This document shows, piece after piece, positions 1 through 8,984 of a DNA stretch of 64,000 nucleotides (positions are counted from its first letter, which is position 1; each line of letters starts with the position of its first letter). The translations under genes and the position numbers were made by a program. Origin of the DNA: an uncultured Sulfitobacter sp. (GTDB lineage Bacteria; Pseudomonadota; Alphaproteobacteria; Rhodobacterales; Rhodobacteraceae); the NCBI RefSeq assembly GCF_947497275.1, contig NZ_CANMFS010000001.1, forward strand, positions 558,001 through 622,000, written 5' to 3'. The notes below the pieces were generated by a model, which was not told the DNA's origin, made no database searches, and worked only from the letters and a program-made list of their open reading frames with translations.

Positions 1-1
1 G

Positions 2-589
2 GTGCTGCAAGAGGCGGACAAGCGGATCGGGCGGCGCGGCGGCGTGCTTCCGGAAGGCGCGCTGGCCGACATTGGCTATGCGATCGCCGATCTTTCGGTG
101 CGTCCCGACAGCCATGGCTGGCATGGCAATGCCGTGCTTTACCGTCAGGCGGCCGTGCAGGTCGATGCCACGGGGCGCATCGATCTGCCCGCGCTGGAGC
201 CGCGTGGCGCGGTATCGGTGCGTTTGCAACAACGCGGCATCGAGGTGATCGGCGTGCATCTGGGCCTGACCCGTCGCAACCGGTCGGCCCAGTTGCACGC
301 CCTAGGCCGATACCTGCACGACGTCAGCCACCCGGTTCTGATCGCGGGTGATTTCAATGCCTGGCGGCGCGAAGCCGGGATCGAAAGCGCGCTGGGCGGT
401 AATTGCGAAGTGATCATGCCCGGAAACAGCTTTCACGCCACCAGAGAGCTTGCACCCCTGGACCGGTTCGTGCTGCGCGGTGGGCTGGGCCATACATCGG
501 CGCGGGTCCATAAATCGGCGCTGGCGTCGCGCGCATCCGATCACCTTCCGATCCTCATAGACCTGGATTTTCCCGAAGCTGACAGATGA
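2..589 (+). CDS. Endonuclease/exonuclease/phosphatase family protein, 5' truncated
   Basis: The C-terminal 195 residues of an EEP-fold metal-dependent phosphoesterase are present; the reading frame runs off the left edge, so the GTG at 2 need not be the true start. Visible family motifs are a GDFN box (about residues 117-120) and a terminal SDHLPI box carrying the catalytic Asp-His. Members hydrolyse phosphodiester bonds in nucleic acids or lipid headgroups; the substrate cannot be told. The stop overlaps the next start (ATGA), so it is translationally coupled to a cardiolipin synthase, which makes a membrane or phospholipid-related role possible but unproven. Confidence 0.85.
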   Translation: MLQEADKRIGRRGGVLPEGALADIGYAIADLSVRPDSHGWHGNAVLYRQAAVQVDATGRIDLPALEPRGAVSVRLQQRGIEVIGVHLGLTRRNRSAQLHALGRYLHDVSHPVLIAGDFNAWRREAGIESALGGNCEVIMPGNSFHATRELAPLDRFVLRGGLGHTSARVHKSALASRASDHLPILIDLDFPEADR

Positions 590-2016
590 ACTATGCCCTG
601 ATCCTTCATACGCTCGTGGTGATCACGTTCACGGTTCGCATTCTGCTGCGCAACGACCTTTCGCCGCCGGCAAGGCTTGCGTGGTTCGTCGTGCTGATGG
701 TGTTGCCCGCAGCCGGCACCGTGGTGTATTTCCTCTTCGGCGAAGACAACATCGGCAGAACCGGCAAGGCGGCGCAGGTCGCGGTGTTTGACCGTATCCG
801 CATGGATGCCTTCCCCATGATGGGCAATGGTGACAATGTCGGCGCGCTGATAAATCCGTTGTATCAACCGGTTTTCCGGTATTGCGGCTCTATCAACGGG
901 TTCTATCCGGTGGCTGGCAATACCGCGACGTTGATGTCGGACGGGGACGCCACGCGCGCAGCGATGATCGCCGACATCGACGCGGCACGCGATCAGGTGC
1001 ATGTGCTCTATTATATCTGGCTCGACGACGGAACTGGCAGAGCTGTGGCGGAGGCGCTCATGCGGGCCGCACAGCGCGGTGTGACCTGCCGCGCGATGGC
1101 CGATTCAATGGGCTCGCGCAGGTTGATCAGATCAGAACTGTGGAACCGGATGGAGCGGGCGGGTGTGCACCTGGCAGTGGCATTGCCGTACAGCAAACCC
1201 ATCAGGACCATGTTGTTCAGTCGCATAGATCTGCGCAACCACCGCAAGATCACCGTGATCGACGGTAAAATAACCTACTGCGGTAGCCGCAACTCTGCCG
1301 ACCCCGAGTTCCGCATAAAGGCCAAATATGCGCCCTGGGTCGATATCATGCTTCGGTTCGAAGGTCCCGTAGTGGCGCAAAACCAGCTGCTGTTCGCAAC
1401 CGACTGGATCCGCGAGACCGGCGAAATCCTCGATCCGCTTGCTGTGCCAGTCGCGCCGATCAAAGGTGGCTTTGCCGCGCATGTGATGGGCGATGGACCG
1501 ACCAGGCGGCACGGCGCCACACCGCAACTCTTTGCCACCGCATTGTCCTGCGCCCGCGACCGGGTGACGATCTCGACCCCGTATTTCGTACCGAATACCA
1601 GCGTGCTCGACGCGCTATGTGCGGCAGCGTATCGGGGCGTCACGGTTACCCTGATTTTTCCCGAAAAGAACGACAGCTGGATCGTGGCGGCGGCCAGCCG
1701 CAGCTATTACCGCGAGTTGCTGGAAGCGGGCTGCGTGATCTACGAATTTACCGAAGGATTGCTCCATGCCAAAACGCTGACCATCGACGGACAGGTCAGC
1801 ATGGTCGGATCCTCCAATCTGGATTTGCGCAGTTTCGATCTGAACTACGAGAACAACATCTTGCTGCAAGACGCTGACACGACGGCAGATATTTGTGCAC
1901 GTCAGGACGCCTACATTGCCCGATCGACCCGCGTTACCCTCGCGGATATCTCGGAGTGGCCCTATTACCGGCTGATGTGGCACAATGTCATCGCGACGGT
2001 CGGTCCGGTTCTTTAA
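586..2016 (+). CDS. cls: Cardiolipin synthase / phospholipase D family
   Basis: Product of 476 residues, normal for bacterial Cls. The N-terminus has two hydrophobic segments (about residues 1-20 and 25-45) of the PLDc_N membrane anchor. Two HxK(x4)D phospholipase D signatures follow, near His219 (HRKITVID) and His394 (HAKTLTID), each followed by a GS(R/S)N box. Known family members condense two phosphatidylglycerols to cardiolipin, or use other alcohol donors, at the inner membrane. It overlaps the preceding EEP gene by four bases, which argues for one transcript. It converges with puuD only 9 bp downstream. Confidence 0.92.
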   Translation: MNYALILHTLVVITFTVRILLRNDLSPPARLAWFVVLMVLPAAGTVVYFLFGEDNIGRTGKAAQVAVFDRIRMDAFPMMGNGDNVGALINPLYQPVFRYCGSINGFYPVAGNTATLMSDGDATRAAMIADIDAARDQVHVLYYIWLDDGTGRAVAEALMRAAQRGVTCRAMADSMGSRRLIRSELWNRMERAGVHLAVALPYSKPIRTMLFSRIDLRNHRKITVIDGKITYCGSRNSADPEFRIKAKYAPWVDIMLRFEGPVVAQNQLLFATDWIRETGEILDPLAVPVAPIKGGFAAHVMGDGPTRRHGATPQLFATALSCARDRVTISTPYFVPNTSVLDALCAAAYRGVTVTLIFPEKNDSWIVAAASRSYYRELLEAGCVIYEFTEGLLHAKTLTIDGQVSMVGSSNLDLRSFDLNYENNILLQDADTTADICARQDAYIARSTRVTLADISEWPYYRLMWHNVIATVGPVL

Positions 2017-2025
2017 CCGATTGAG

Positions 2026-3261
2026 TCAGTCGGCGCGCGCCCCGTGTACCCATGCGACGATCGTGCCGCGGTTTTCGGGTGTCATGGTAGAGATGGCATT
2101 GGGCGGGGGCATCGCGTTGCTGAGACCTGCATGCAGCAAAATCTGCTCGGCGTGGCGGGCAACATCGCTCTGCGTCTCAAGCACGACACCTCTCGGGGGC
2201 CAGTGTATCCCTTCCCACGCAGGTTCGCGCGCGTGACACATCGAGCAGTTGCCCAGCACCACGTCATAGGCTGCCTCAAATCCATCTGCGGACGCGTACT
2301 GCTGCTCATACGCGGTCAGATCGCGGGTTTGCGCGATCTCGTAGCTGTCGGGGCCGCGCACGGTTGACAGCCACGCGATCACGATCATCAACAGCACCGT
2401 CACCGCCCATGTCCAATGCGGCCCCGTGCCGGTTGCGTGCATGGTGTTGAAATAGTGGCGGATCGTGACACCTGTCAGAAAGATCAGGCTGGCAATGATC
2501 CAGCTGTATTCCGTCCCGAACGCCAGCGGATAGTGGTTCGACAGCATCAGAAAGACGACCGGCAATGTCAGGTAGTTGTTGTGAGTCGACCGCAGTTTGG
2601 CGATCTTGCCGTATTTAGCGTCCGGCTTGCGCCCGGCCTTGAGGTCGGCAACGACGATACGCTGGTTCGGCATGATCTGGAAGAATACGTTGCCTGTCAT
2701 GATCGACGCGGTGAACGCGCCCAGATGAAGCAGCGCCGCACGGCCCGTGAAGATTTGGTCGTAGCTCCAGGCCATGACGACCAGCAGCGCGAAGAGCAAC
2801 AGCATCAATAGGGTCGCATGCTCTCCCAACTTGGATTTGCACATGTAGTCATAGGCGATCCAGCCGATGGTGAGCGAGCCACCGGAGATCACGATACCCT
2901 GCCACAAAGACAGGTCGGCCTTGGTCGGATCGAGCAGGAAGATCTCTCCACCCACCCAATAGACAACCATCAACAACGCGGCACCGGAGACCCAGGTGAT
3001 GTAGCTTTGCCATTTGTGCCAGATCAGATGCTCTGGCATGTTTTCGGGTGCGACGAGATACTTCTGAATATGATAAAAGCCGCCGCCGTGCACCTGCCAT
3101 TCTTCGCCGTGCACCCCGACGGGGGCGTTGGCCGCCCTGCGCAGGCCCAGATCGAGCGCGATAAAGAAGAACGAAGCGCCGATCCATGCCATTGCCGTGA
3201 TAACGTGCAGCCAGCGCACGGCGAACGCGATCCAGTCCCATAGTACCGCGAGATCATACAT
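2026..3261 (-). CDS. puuD: Membrane urate oxidase PuuD with C-terminal cytochrome c domain
   Basis: Product of 411 residues. About eight hydrophobic segments fill residues 1-300 (urate oxidase N-terminal family), followed by a cytochrome c domain with CSMCH heme attachment at 339-343 and a Met-rich MPPP stretch near 384 for the sixth ligand. Family knowledge: this type oxidises urate to 5-hydroxyisourate and passes electrons to a cytochrome chain rather than to oxygen directly. It is divergent from a LysR gene and adjacent to puuE-uraD, allA and a urate permease, which supports the assignment strongly. The start gives an early amphipathic/TM segment. Confidence 0.93.
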   Translation of the reverse strand: MYDLAVLWDWIAFAVRWLHVITAMAWIGASFFFIALDLGLRRAANAPVGVHGEEWQVHGGGFYHIQKYLVAPENMPEHLIWHKWQSYITWVSGAALLMVVYWVGGEIFLLDPTKADLSLWQGIVISGGSLTIGWIAYDYMCKSKLGEHATLLMLLLFALLVVMAWSYDQIFTGRAALLHLGAFTASIMTGNVFFQIMPNQRIVVADLKAGRKPDAKYGKIAKLRSTHNNYLTLPVVFLMLSNHYPLAFGTEYSWIIASLIFLTGVTIRHYFNTMHATGTGPHWTWAVTVLLMIVIAWLSTVRGPDSYEIAQTRDLTAYEQQYASADGFEAAYDVVLGNCSMCHAREPAWEGIHWPPRGVVLETQSDVARHAEQILLHAGLSNAMPPPNAISTMTPENRGTIVAWVHGARAD

Positions 3262-3332
3262 GCCATCGTCCCCGATCTTGTCTTTGCCGCTAGCCTAGGC
3301 GAAAGACCATTGCTCCGGTATCTTTGTAAAAT

Positions 3333-3360
3333 AGCAAACAGCATCAAATAAAAGCAAACA
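3333..3360. promoter_or_regulatory. Direct AGCAAACA repeat in the puuD/LysR divergent promoter region
   Basis: AGCAAACA occurs at 3333-3340 and 3353-3360, 20 bp apart (about two helical turns), in the 99-bp gap between puuD (leftward) and the LysR gene (rightward). The second copy abuts the LysR ATG and takes the place where a Shine-Dalgarno would sit. Autoregulatory binding by the LysR protein is an inference. Confidence 0.4.
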
Positions 3361-4284
3361 ATGTCATACCTCGATAACATTCGCACCTTCGTGCGTGTTT
3401 ACGAATTGGGCAGCATGTCAGCCGCAGGGCGGGATCTGCGCATTTCTCCCGCTGTTACGTCCTCGCGTATCTCGCAACTCGAAGAGCATTTGAGTGTGCG
3501 CCTGTTTCAGCGCACGACGCGAAGTCTGACGCCGACCGAACAGGGCAAGGCGTTCTACGGTGGGGCGAGTGAAATACTCGCAGCGGTCGAGAACGCCGAA
3601 GCGCAAGTGATCAACATCACCGACAATCCCAGAGGCTCGCTCTATGTGGCGGCACCGTTGGGGGTGGGGCGGCGGTTAATCGCGCCGTTGGTGCCGGGAT
3701 TCATCTCGGAGTATCCGCAGATAAAGGTGCGACTGCGGTTGACGGACCGAAAGGTGGATCTGACGACTGAGGGGCTGGACCTTGCGTTCTTTCTGGGCCA
3801 GCCCGAGGACAGCGATCTGCGCATTCGCAAGATTGCGGATGTCGCGCGGATCCTGTGTGCAAGCCCGGCCTATGTGGCGGCCCGCGGCAATCCGGCCTCC
3901 GGCGACGATCTGCTTGCGCAGGGCCATGAATGTCTGAACCTGCGGTTTCCCGGTGCAACGGAATTCCAATGGCGGCTGCAGACCCCGGAGGGACCGAAGC
4001 GGTTTCCCGTCACGGGCCGATACGAATCCGATGATGGTGATGTGCTGACGGATTGGGCGCTGGCGGGAACCGGCATCGCTTTGAAGCCGGTGTTCGAGGT
4101 CGCGGCGCATGTCCGCGCGGGACGGCTTGTCGAAGTGGCGCGCCGGACGCCACCGGTGGCGATCCAGATGGCGTGCCTGTTCACGCATCGCCGCAGACAG
4201 GATCCGAAAACCCGCCTGTTCATGGAATATGTCATCGCGCGGATCACCCAAGCTGTGCGTGACAGCACGATCACGGATTGCTGA
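3361..4284 (+). CDS. LysR-family transcriptional regulator of the purine cluster
   Basis: Product of 307 residues. A winged helix-turn-helix at about 1-60 (with the SAAGRDLRISPAVTSSRIS recognition region) is followed by a periplasmic-binding-like effector domain from about 90 to 295, the usual LTTR layout. It is divergent from puuD and codirectional with puuE, so it probably controls urate/ureide catabolism; the ligand is unknown. No good ribosome binding site precedes the ATG at 3361 (the upstream 15 bases are A-rich), which suggests weak or leaderless translation. Confidence 0.9.
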   Translation: MSYLDNIRTFVRVYELGSMSAAGRDLRISPAVTSSRISQLEEHLSVRLFQRTTRSLTPTEQGKAFYGGASEILAAVENAEAQVINITDNPRGSLYVAAPLGVGRRLIAPLVPGFISEYPQIKVRLRLTDRKVDLTTEGLDLAFFLGQPEDSDLRIRKIADVARILCASPAYVAARGNPASGDDLLAQGHECLNLRFPGATEFQWRLQTPEGPKRFPVTGRYESDDGDVLTDWALAGTGIALKPVFEVAAHVRAGRLVEVARRTPPVAIQMACLFTHRRRQDPKTRLFMEYVIARITQAVRDSTITDC

Positions 4285-4398
4285 TGCAGATGCCCCTGCG
4301 GCAGCGAAACCCGGCAACCCGAAGGCTCTTTCAAGTATTATTTGAAAAACAAACGGATTACTTGGAATTATAAAAAAGGCAAAACTGGAGGGTGAGAC

Positions 4399-5811
4399 GT
4401 GCACAGATACCCGCGTGACATGACCGGATACGGCCCGACGCCACCAAGAGCGAACTGGCCCGGCGGTGCCAGGATCGCGGTACAGATCGTGCTCAACTAC
4501 GAAGAGGGCGGCGAAAATAACATCCTGCACGGCGATGCGGCCTCCGAAGCCTTTCTGTCCGAGATCACCGGTGCCTCCGCTTGGCCGGGACAGCGGCACT
4601 GGAACATGGAATCGATCTATGAATACGGTGCGCGGGCCGGGTTCTGGCGGATCCACCGGATGCTCGGCGATCTGCCGGTGACGGTGTACGGCGTGGCAAC
4701 GGCGCTTGCGCGGGCGCCCGAACAGGTGGCCGCGATGCAGGCATCGGGATGGGAAATCGCCAGCCACGGCCTGAAATGGGTCGAGCACAAGGACATGTCT
4801 GAGGCCGAGGAGCGCGCGCAGATGACGCAGGCCATCGCGCTGCACCGCGAAGTGACCGGGGCGGCACCACAGGGATGGTACACGGGGCGGTGTTCGAACA
4901 ATACGGTGCGGCTGGCGGCCGAGACGGGGCAATTCGCCTATGTTGCCGATAGTTATGCGGACGATCTTCCGTATTGGATGGAGTTTGGCGGCAAACAGCA
5001 GCTGATCGTGCCGTACACGATGGATTGCAACGACATGCGGTTTGCCATTCAGGCGGGTTTTACCACCGGCGACCAGTTCGAGAGCTATCTCAGGGACAGT
5101 TTCGATTACCTTTACGAGGAAGGGCAAGCGGGAGTGCCTAAAATTCTGTCGATCGGGCTGCATTGTCGTCTTGCGGGCCGCCCCGGGCGGGCTGCGGCCT
5201 TGCGCCGCGCCATGGATTATTTCAAATCTCACGAGGGGGTCTGGTTCGCCACCCGTCTTCAGATCGCGCAGCACTGGACCAGGGAGCATCCTGCGATGTC
5301 ACAGCTCAAGCCTTCGCAGATGGACCGCGACGCCTTTGTCGCAGCGTTCGGCGGTGTCTTCGAGCACAGCCCATGGGTGGCCGAGCGGGCGTATGATCTG
5401 GAACTGGGCCCGACCCATGATACCGCCGCCGGGGTACACCAGATGATGGCACGCGTGTTTCGCGGCGCGGACGAGGGTGCGCGTCTGGCAGTGCTGAAAG
5501 CGCATCCCGATCTTGCCGGGAAACTGGCGGCGGCCAAGCGGCTGACGGCTGAATCCGCCGCCGAGCAGGCCTTTGCCGGACTTGATGCCTTGACGGATGA
5601 CGAACGGGCGGCTTTCGTCGATCTGAACGATGCCTACACATCGAAATTCGGGTTCCCCTTCATCATCGCCGTACGCGACCATACCAAGGCGTCTATCATG
5701 GACGCTTTCAAACGCCGCAAGGAGCAGGACCGCGATACAGAATTCGCAGAGGCGTGCCGACAAGTGGAACGGATCGCGCAGTTGCGTTTGATCGAGATAT
5801 TCAGCCCGTGA
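4399..5811 (+). CDS. puuE: Fused allantoinase (PuuE) - OHCU decarboxylase (UraD)
   Basis: Product of 470 residues. Residues 1-300 are a NodB-like polysaccharide-deacetylase fold of the PuuE allantoinase type (ERR-free, with SHGLKW and LHCRLAGRPGR boxes); residues about 305-470 are an OHCU decarboxylase with HPDLAGK near 368 and the FGFPFIIAVR signature near 417. The fusion would decarboxylate 2-oxo-4-hydroxy-4-carboxy-5-ureidoimidazoline to S-allantoin and open that ring to allantoate in one chain. The start is GTG, supported by GGAGG at 4388-4392. Its stop overlaps the allA start. Confidence 0.93.
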   Translation: MHRYPRDMTGYGPTPPRANWPGGARIAVQIVLNYEEGGENNILHGDAASEAFLSEITGASAWPGQRHWNMESIYEYGARAGFWRIHRMLGDLPVTVYGVATALARAPEQVAAMQASGWEIASHGLKWVEHKDMSEAEERAQMTQAIALHREVTGAAPQGWYTGRCSNNTVRLAAETGQFAYVADSYADDLPYWMEFGGKQQLIVPYTMDCNDMRFAIQAGFTTGDQFESYLRDSFDYLYEEGQAGVPKILSIGLHCRLAGRPGRAAALRRAMDYFKSHEGVWFATRLQIAQHWTREHPAMSQLKPSQMDRDAFVAAFGGVFEHSPWVAERAYDLELGPTHDTAAGVHQMMARVFRGADEGARLAVLKAHPDLAGKLAAAKRLTAESAAEQAFAGLDALTDDERAAFVDLNDAYTSKFGFPFIIAVRDHTKASIMDAFKRRKEQDRDTEFAEACRQVERIAQLRLIEIFSP

Positions 5812-6293
5812 CCCACACGATAAGGACAGAACCACTCACGCCAGCGGCGTTCGCGCCCTACGGCGACGTGATGGACGCAATCGGCGCGCCCGACAAGATG
5901 ATCAACGAGGGCAGATGTGGCCGGTTTCACGACCGCGCAGTGCTTGATTTCGCGGATGGCGAACCCGGCATCAGCATTTTCAAGAGCGCGGTCGCTGCCT
6001 TGCCCCTGGAGGTTTCGCTGGTCGAACGTCACCCCCTGGGCAGTCAGGCCTTCGTGCCGATGACGCAGCATCCGTTTCTGGTGGTCGTCGCTTCCGACGC
6101 GAACGGTGTGCCGGTGGATCTGCGCGCCTTCATCACCGAGGCGGGGCAGGCGATCAATTTCCACCGGGGTACATGGCACGGTGTTCTGACGCCGTTGCAC
6201 GCACCGGGACTTTTTGCCGTCATCGACCGAACCTCGGAGGGTGCGAATCTGGAAGAATTCCGGTTCGACACGCCGTATCTGATCAAAGGATAA
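5808..6293 (+). CDS. allA: Ureidoglycolate lyase
   Basis: Product of 161 residues, matching the AllA cupin-like family: TPAAFAPYGDVM near the N-terminus and the NFHRGTWHGVLTPL block near residues 118-131. It cleaves ureidoglycolate to glyoxylate and urea. I chose the GTG at 5808, which forms a GTGA overlap with the puuE stop and keeps the conserved N-terminus; an in-frame ATG at 5754 lies inside puuE and would add a non-conserved 18-residue tail. Part of the puuE-allA-permease transcript. Confidence 0.9.
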   Translation: MTHTIRTEPLTPAAFAPYGDVMDAIGAPDKMINEGRCGRFHDRAVLDFADGEPGISIFKSAVAALPLEVSLVERHPLGSQAFVPMTQHPFLVVVASDANGVPVDLRAFITEAGQAINFHRGTWHGVLTPLHAPGLFAVIDRTSEGANLEEFRFDTPYLIKG

Positions 6294-6365
6294 ACCGCCG
6301 CAGCGAAGACCGGCACACCAAGACATAAAGCCGGCGTGCACTACACCACAAGGGACGACAGCGCC

Positions 6366-7799
6366 ATGACAGAAACCTCGATCGGCACGCCGGAGCAGCT
6401 TCGCGATCCGGACTACACACCGACGCTGCACCGGGCGATCCCGCTTGGGATCCAGCACGTTCTGGCGATGTTCGTCTCCAACGTGACCCCGGCGATCATC
6501 ATCGCGGGGGCCGCTGGATTTGGCTTTGGTTCCGATGCGGGGGCGCAGGGGTTCCCCGACATGACCTATCTGATCCAGATGTCGATGCTGTTTGCGGGCA
6601 TCGCGACCTTGTTCCAGACGATAGGTTTCGGTCCCGTGGGCGGGCGTCTGCCGATCGTGCAGGGCACGTCGTTCGCCTTCATCCCGATCATGATTCCGCT
6701 GGCCGCGGGCAAGGGGGTCGAGGCGCTACCGGCGCTTTTCGGCGGTGTCGTGATCGGCGGGCTGTTCCACACCTTCATTGCCACGTTCATCGGCAGAATC
6801 CGGTTTGCCTTGCCGCCTCTGGTGACCGGCCTCGTGGTGACGATGATCGGTCTGGCGCTGGTCAAGGTCGGCATCCAGTATGCGGCGGGCGGCGTACCGG
6901 CGATCGACCAGCCGGAGTACGGCTCGCTGTTGAACTGGTCCGCCGCACTGGTCGTCATCTTCGTCACCCTTGCGCTCAAGTTCTACGCCAAAGGCATGTT
7001 GGCGGTATCGGCCGTCGTGATCGGCATCGCCGTGGGGTACGTCTACGCGATGGCGATGGGAATGGTCACGCTTGAGGGTGTCATCACCAGCTGGAACCGC
7101 GCGGCGCCTGTCGCCCTGCCGATGCCTTTCAAATACGGGTTCGAGTTGAGCTTTGCCGCGATCATCGGTTTTTGCCTCATGGCCATTGTTTCGGCGGTGG
7201 AAACCGTGGGCGATGTATCGGGCATCACCAAGGGCGGCGCGGGGCGCGAAGCCACCGAAGCAGAGATCACAGGTGCGACCTACGCGGACGGCGTCGGCAG
7301 CGCAGTGGCCGGAGTGTTCGGCGGATTTCCCAACACCTCGTTCAGCCAGAACGTCGGTCTGATCGCGATGACTGGCGTGATGTCGCGCCATGTGGTGACG
7401 ATCGGGGCGCTTTTTCTGATCGTCTGCGGCCTGATCCCCAAGGTCGGCGCGGTGATCCGTACCATTCCGATTGAGGTGCTCGGGGGCGGTGTGATCGTGA
7501 TGTTCGGCATGGTTGTCGCGGCCGGTGTTTCGATGCTGTCCGATGTGAACTGGAACCGCCGCAACATGGTCATCTTTGCGATTTCGCTGTCGATCGGCCT
7601 TGGTCTGCAACTGGATCCAAAGGCGGTGCAATACCTGCCCGACACGCTTCGGATCCTGATGACATCGGGTCTGCTGCCTGCTGCGCTGATCGCCATCGTG
7701 CTGAATCTGATTCTGCCGGAAGAGCTTTCAGATGCTGCGGTGGAGGAAGTGACCGGAGGACTGTCCGGCCAAGGCAAAGGCTCACTGAACGGTAAATAG
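6366..7799 (+). CDS. NCS2 family urate/xanthine/uracil permease
   Basis: Product of 477 residues with about 12-14 hydrophobic segments. The nucleobase-cation symporter-2 signature is clear: VQGTSFAFIP near 100, the VETVGDVSGITKGG block near 280 and GVFGGFPNTSFSQNVG near 317. It would import urate or xanthine by proton symport. The ATG at 6366 follows an AGGGACG site and is preferred to an upstream in-frame GTG at 6336. Its place behind puuE-allA points to urate or xanthine as substrate rather than uracil. Confidence 0.92.
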   Translation: MTETSIGTPEQLRDPDYTPTLHRAIPLGIQHVLAMFVSNVTPAIIIAGAAGFGFGSDAGAQGFPDMTYLIQMSMLFAGIATLFQTIGFGPVGGRLPIVQGTSFAFIPIMIPLAAGKGVEALPALFGGVVIGGLFHTFIATFIGRIRFALPPLVTGLVVTMIGLALVKVGIQYAAGGVPAIDQPEYGSLLNWSAALVVIFVTLALKFYAKGMLAVSAVVIGIAVGYVYAMAMGMVTLEGVITSWNRAAPVALPMPFKYGFELSFAAIIGFCLMAIVSAVETVGDVSGITKGGAGREATEAEITGATYADGVGSAVAGVFGGFPNTSFSQNVGLIAMTGVMSRHVVTIGALFLIVCGLIPKVGAVIRTIPIEVLGGGVIVMFGMVVAAGVSMLSDVNWNRRNMVIFAISLSIGLGLQLDPKAVQYLPDTLRILMTSGLLPAALIAIVLNLILPEELSDAAVEEVTGGLSGQGKGSLNGK

Positions 7800-7859
7800 C
7801 AAGTGAATTTGTGCTGCTGCCGCAAGGTGGCGCAGGCCTGAGCGGCCCTACGCGGGACG

Positions 7860-8846
7860 TCATCCGCGTGCGGTGATCTTGCGTGCCATGTCGATCATAC
7901 GGGCGGAAAAGCCCCATTCGTTGTCGTACCATCCGAATATTCGCAGTTGCCTCTCGCCGATCATCTGCGTTTCAGGCAAGGCCAGCACCAGCGATTCCGC
8001 CCGCCCGCGCATGTCGCGCGACACGCAGGGATCATGTGTGTACCCGATCACCGGCGTGCGTTCTGCAAGTGTTTGCACAAATTCTTGCCCACTTTCTTTC
8101 AGCGGTGCGGCGAGCTGTACGGTAACATCGATGGCCGACACGCTCAGGCTGGGTACGCGTAGCGCCGCAACGCTCACCGATCCCGCGATGTCGGGCACGA
8201 TGTCTTGCAATTCGCGCGCGGCGCTGGTGGTGGTCGGCACCATAGATTCCGCCCCAGCACGGCTGCGCGCCAGGTTTCCGCGCGGCGTGTCCACCAAAGG
8301 CTGGCTGCTGGTATAGCAATGAACGGTGGTAATATGCGCCCGCTCGATCCCGACCGTCGATTGCAAGGCACGCAGCAGGGGCGCGATTGCATTGGTCGTG
8401 CACGACGAATTCGATACGATGCGGGCCTCACCCAGCGCGTTGTCGTTCGCGCCGATCACGATGGTCCGGTCCGCGAAACTGGACGGACCGGAGATCAGCA
8501 CGGCGCCCGCACCAGCGGCAAGGCCCCGTGTCGCGGTATCGCGGGTATCTACCTTGCCCGTGCACTCCATAAGAACGTCCACACCGGACATCTCGGAGCC
8601 GGAAAGGCGGTCGCGGGACAAGAATGGAATGAACCTGTCACCGACACGCAGGCCGGTCTGTTCCTCGGCCACATCACAGGGGAGCGGTCCGAAGGTGCTG
8701 TCGTATTTGAACAGATAGGCGCAGGTCTCGAGCGGTGCGATGTCGTTGACCAATACGATGTCGATGTCCGCATGCTCGGGGAGGGTCATAACCTGCCGCA
8801 AGATCGTGCGGCCGATCCGTCCGAATCCATTAATGGCGATCCGCAT
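7860..8846 (-). CDS. gap: Divergent glyceraldehyde-3-phosphate dehydrogenase
   Basis: Product of 328 residues. A Rossmann start (INGFGRIGR, residues 5-13), the catalytic Cys149 in SNSSCTTN, His176 in TTVHCYT and the C-terminal WYDNEWGFS all fit the GAPDH family, with both catalytic residues at canonical numbers. Several usually invariant positions differ (SGPSS for SAPA, HCYTSSQ for HSYTNDQ, TTNAIAP for TTNCLAP), so it is a paralogue and could prefer another aldehyde such as erythrose-4-phosphate. AGGAG precedes the ATG at 8846; a few extra upstream codons exist but are not conserved. It sits inside the purine cluster for no obvious reason. Confidence 0.88.
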   Translation of the reverse strand: MRIAINGFGRIGRTILRQVMTLPEHADIDIVLVNDIAPLETCAYLFKYDSTFGPLPCDVAEEQTGLRVGDRFIPFLSRDRLSGSEMSGVDVLMECTGKVDTRDTATRGLAAGAGAVLISGPSSFADRTIVIGANDNALGEARIVSNSSCTTNAIAPLLRALQSTVGIERAHITTVHCYTSSQPLVDTPRGNLARSRAGAESMVPTTTSAARELQDIVPDIAGSVSVAALRVPSLSVSAIDVTVQLAAPLKESGQEFVQTLAERTPVIGYTHDPCVSRDMRGRAESLVLALPETQMIGERQLRIFGWYDNEWGFSARMIDMARKITARG

Positions 8847-8984
8847 GCTTGCTCCTTGCATGTGTTGGCCGGGTGTCCGGGGTGAGAGTGCCCCGCGTAT
8901 GCCGGACCCGATCAGTCACCGAAAGAGGGGCCAAAAGTCAACGCCGTACGCGGTGTTTTTCCTGCATACCCGGAGGTCCCGGCC

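Noticed and set aside
3676..5289. 537-codon open frame opposite the LysR gene and puuE
   Set aside because: It runs antisense across two well-supported genes and the gap between them, with composition typical of the reverse of high-GC coding DNA and no recognisable domain.
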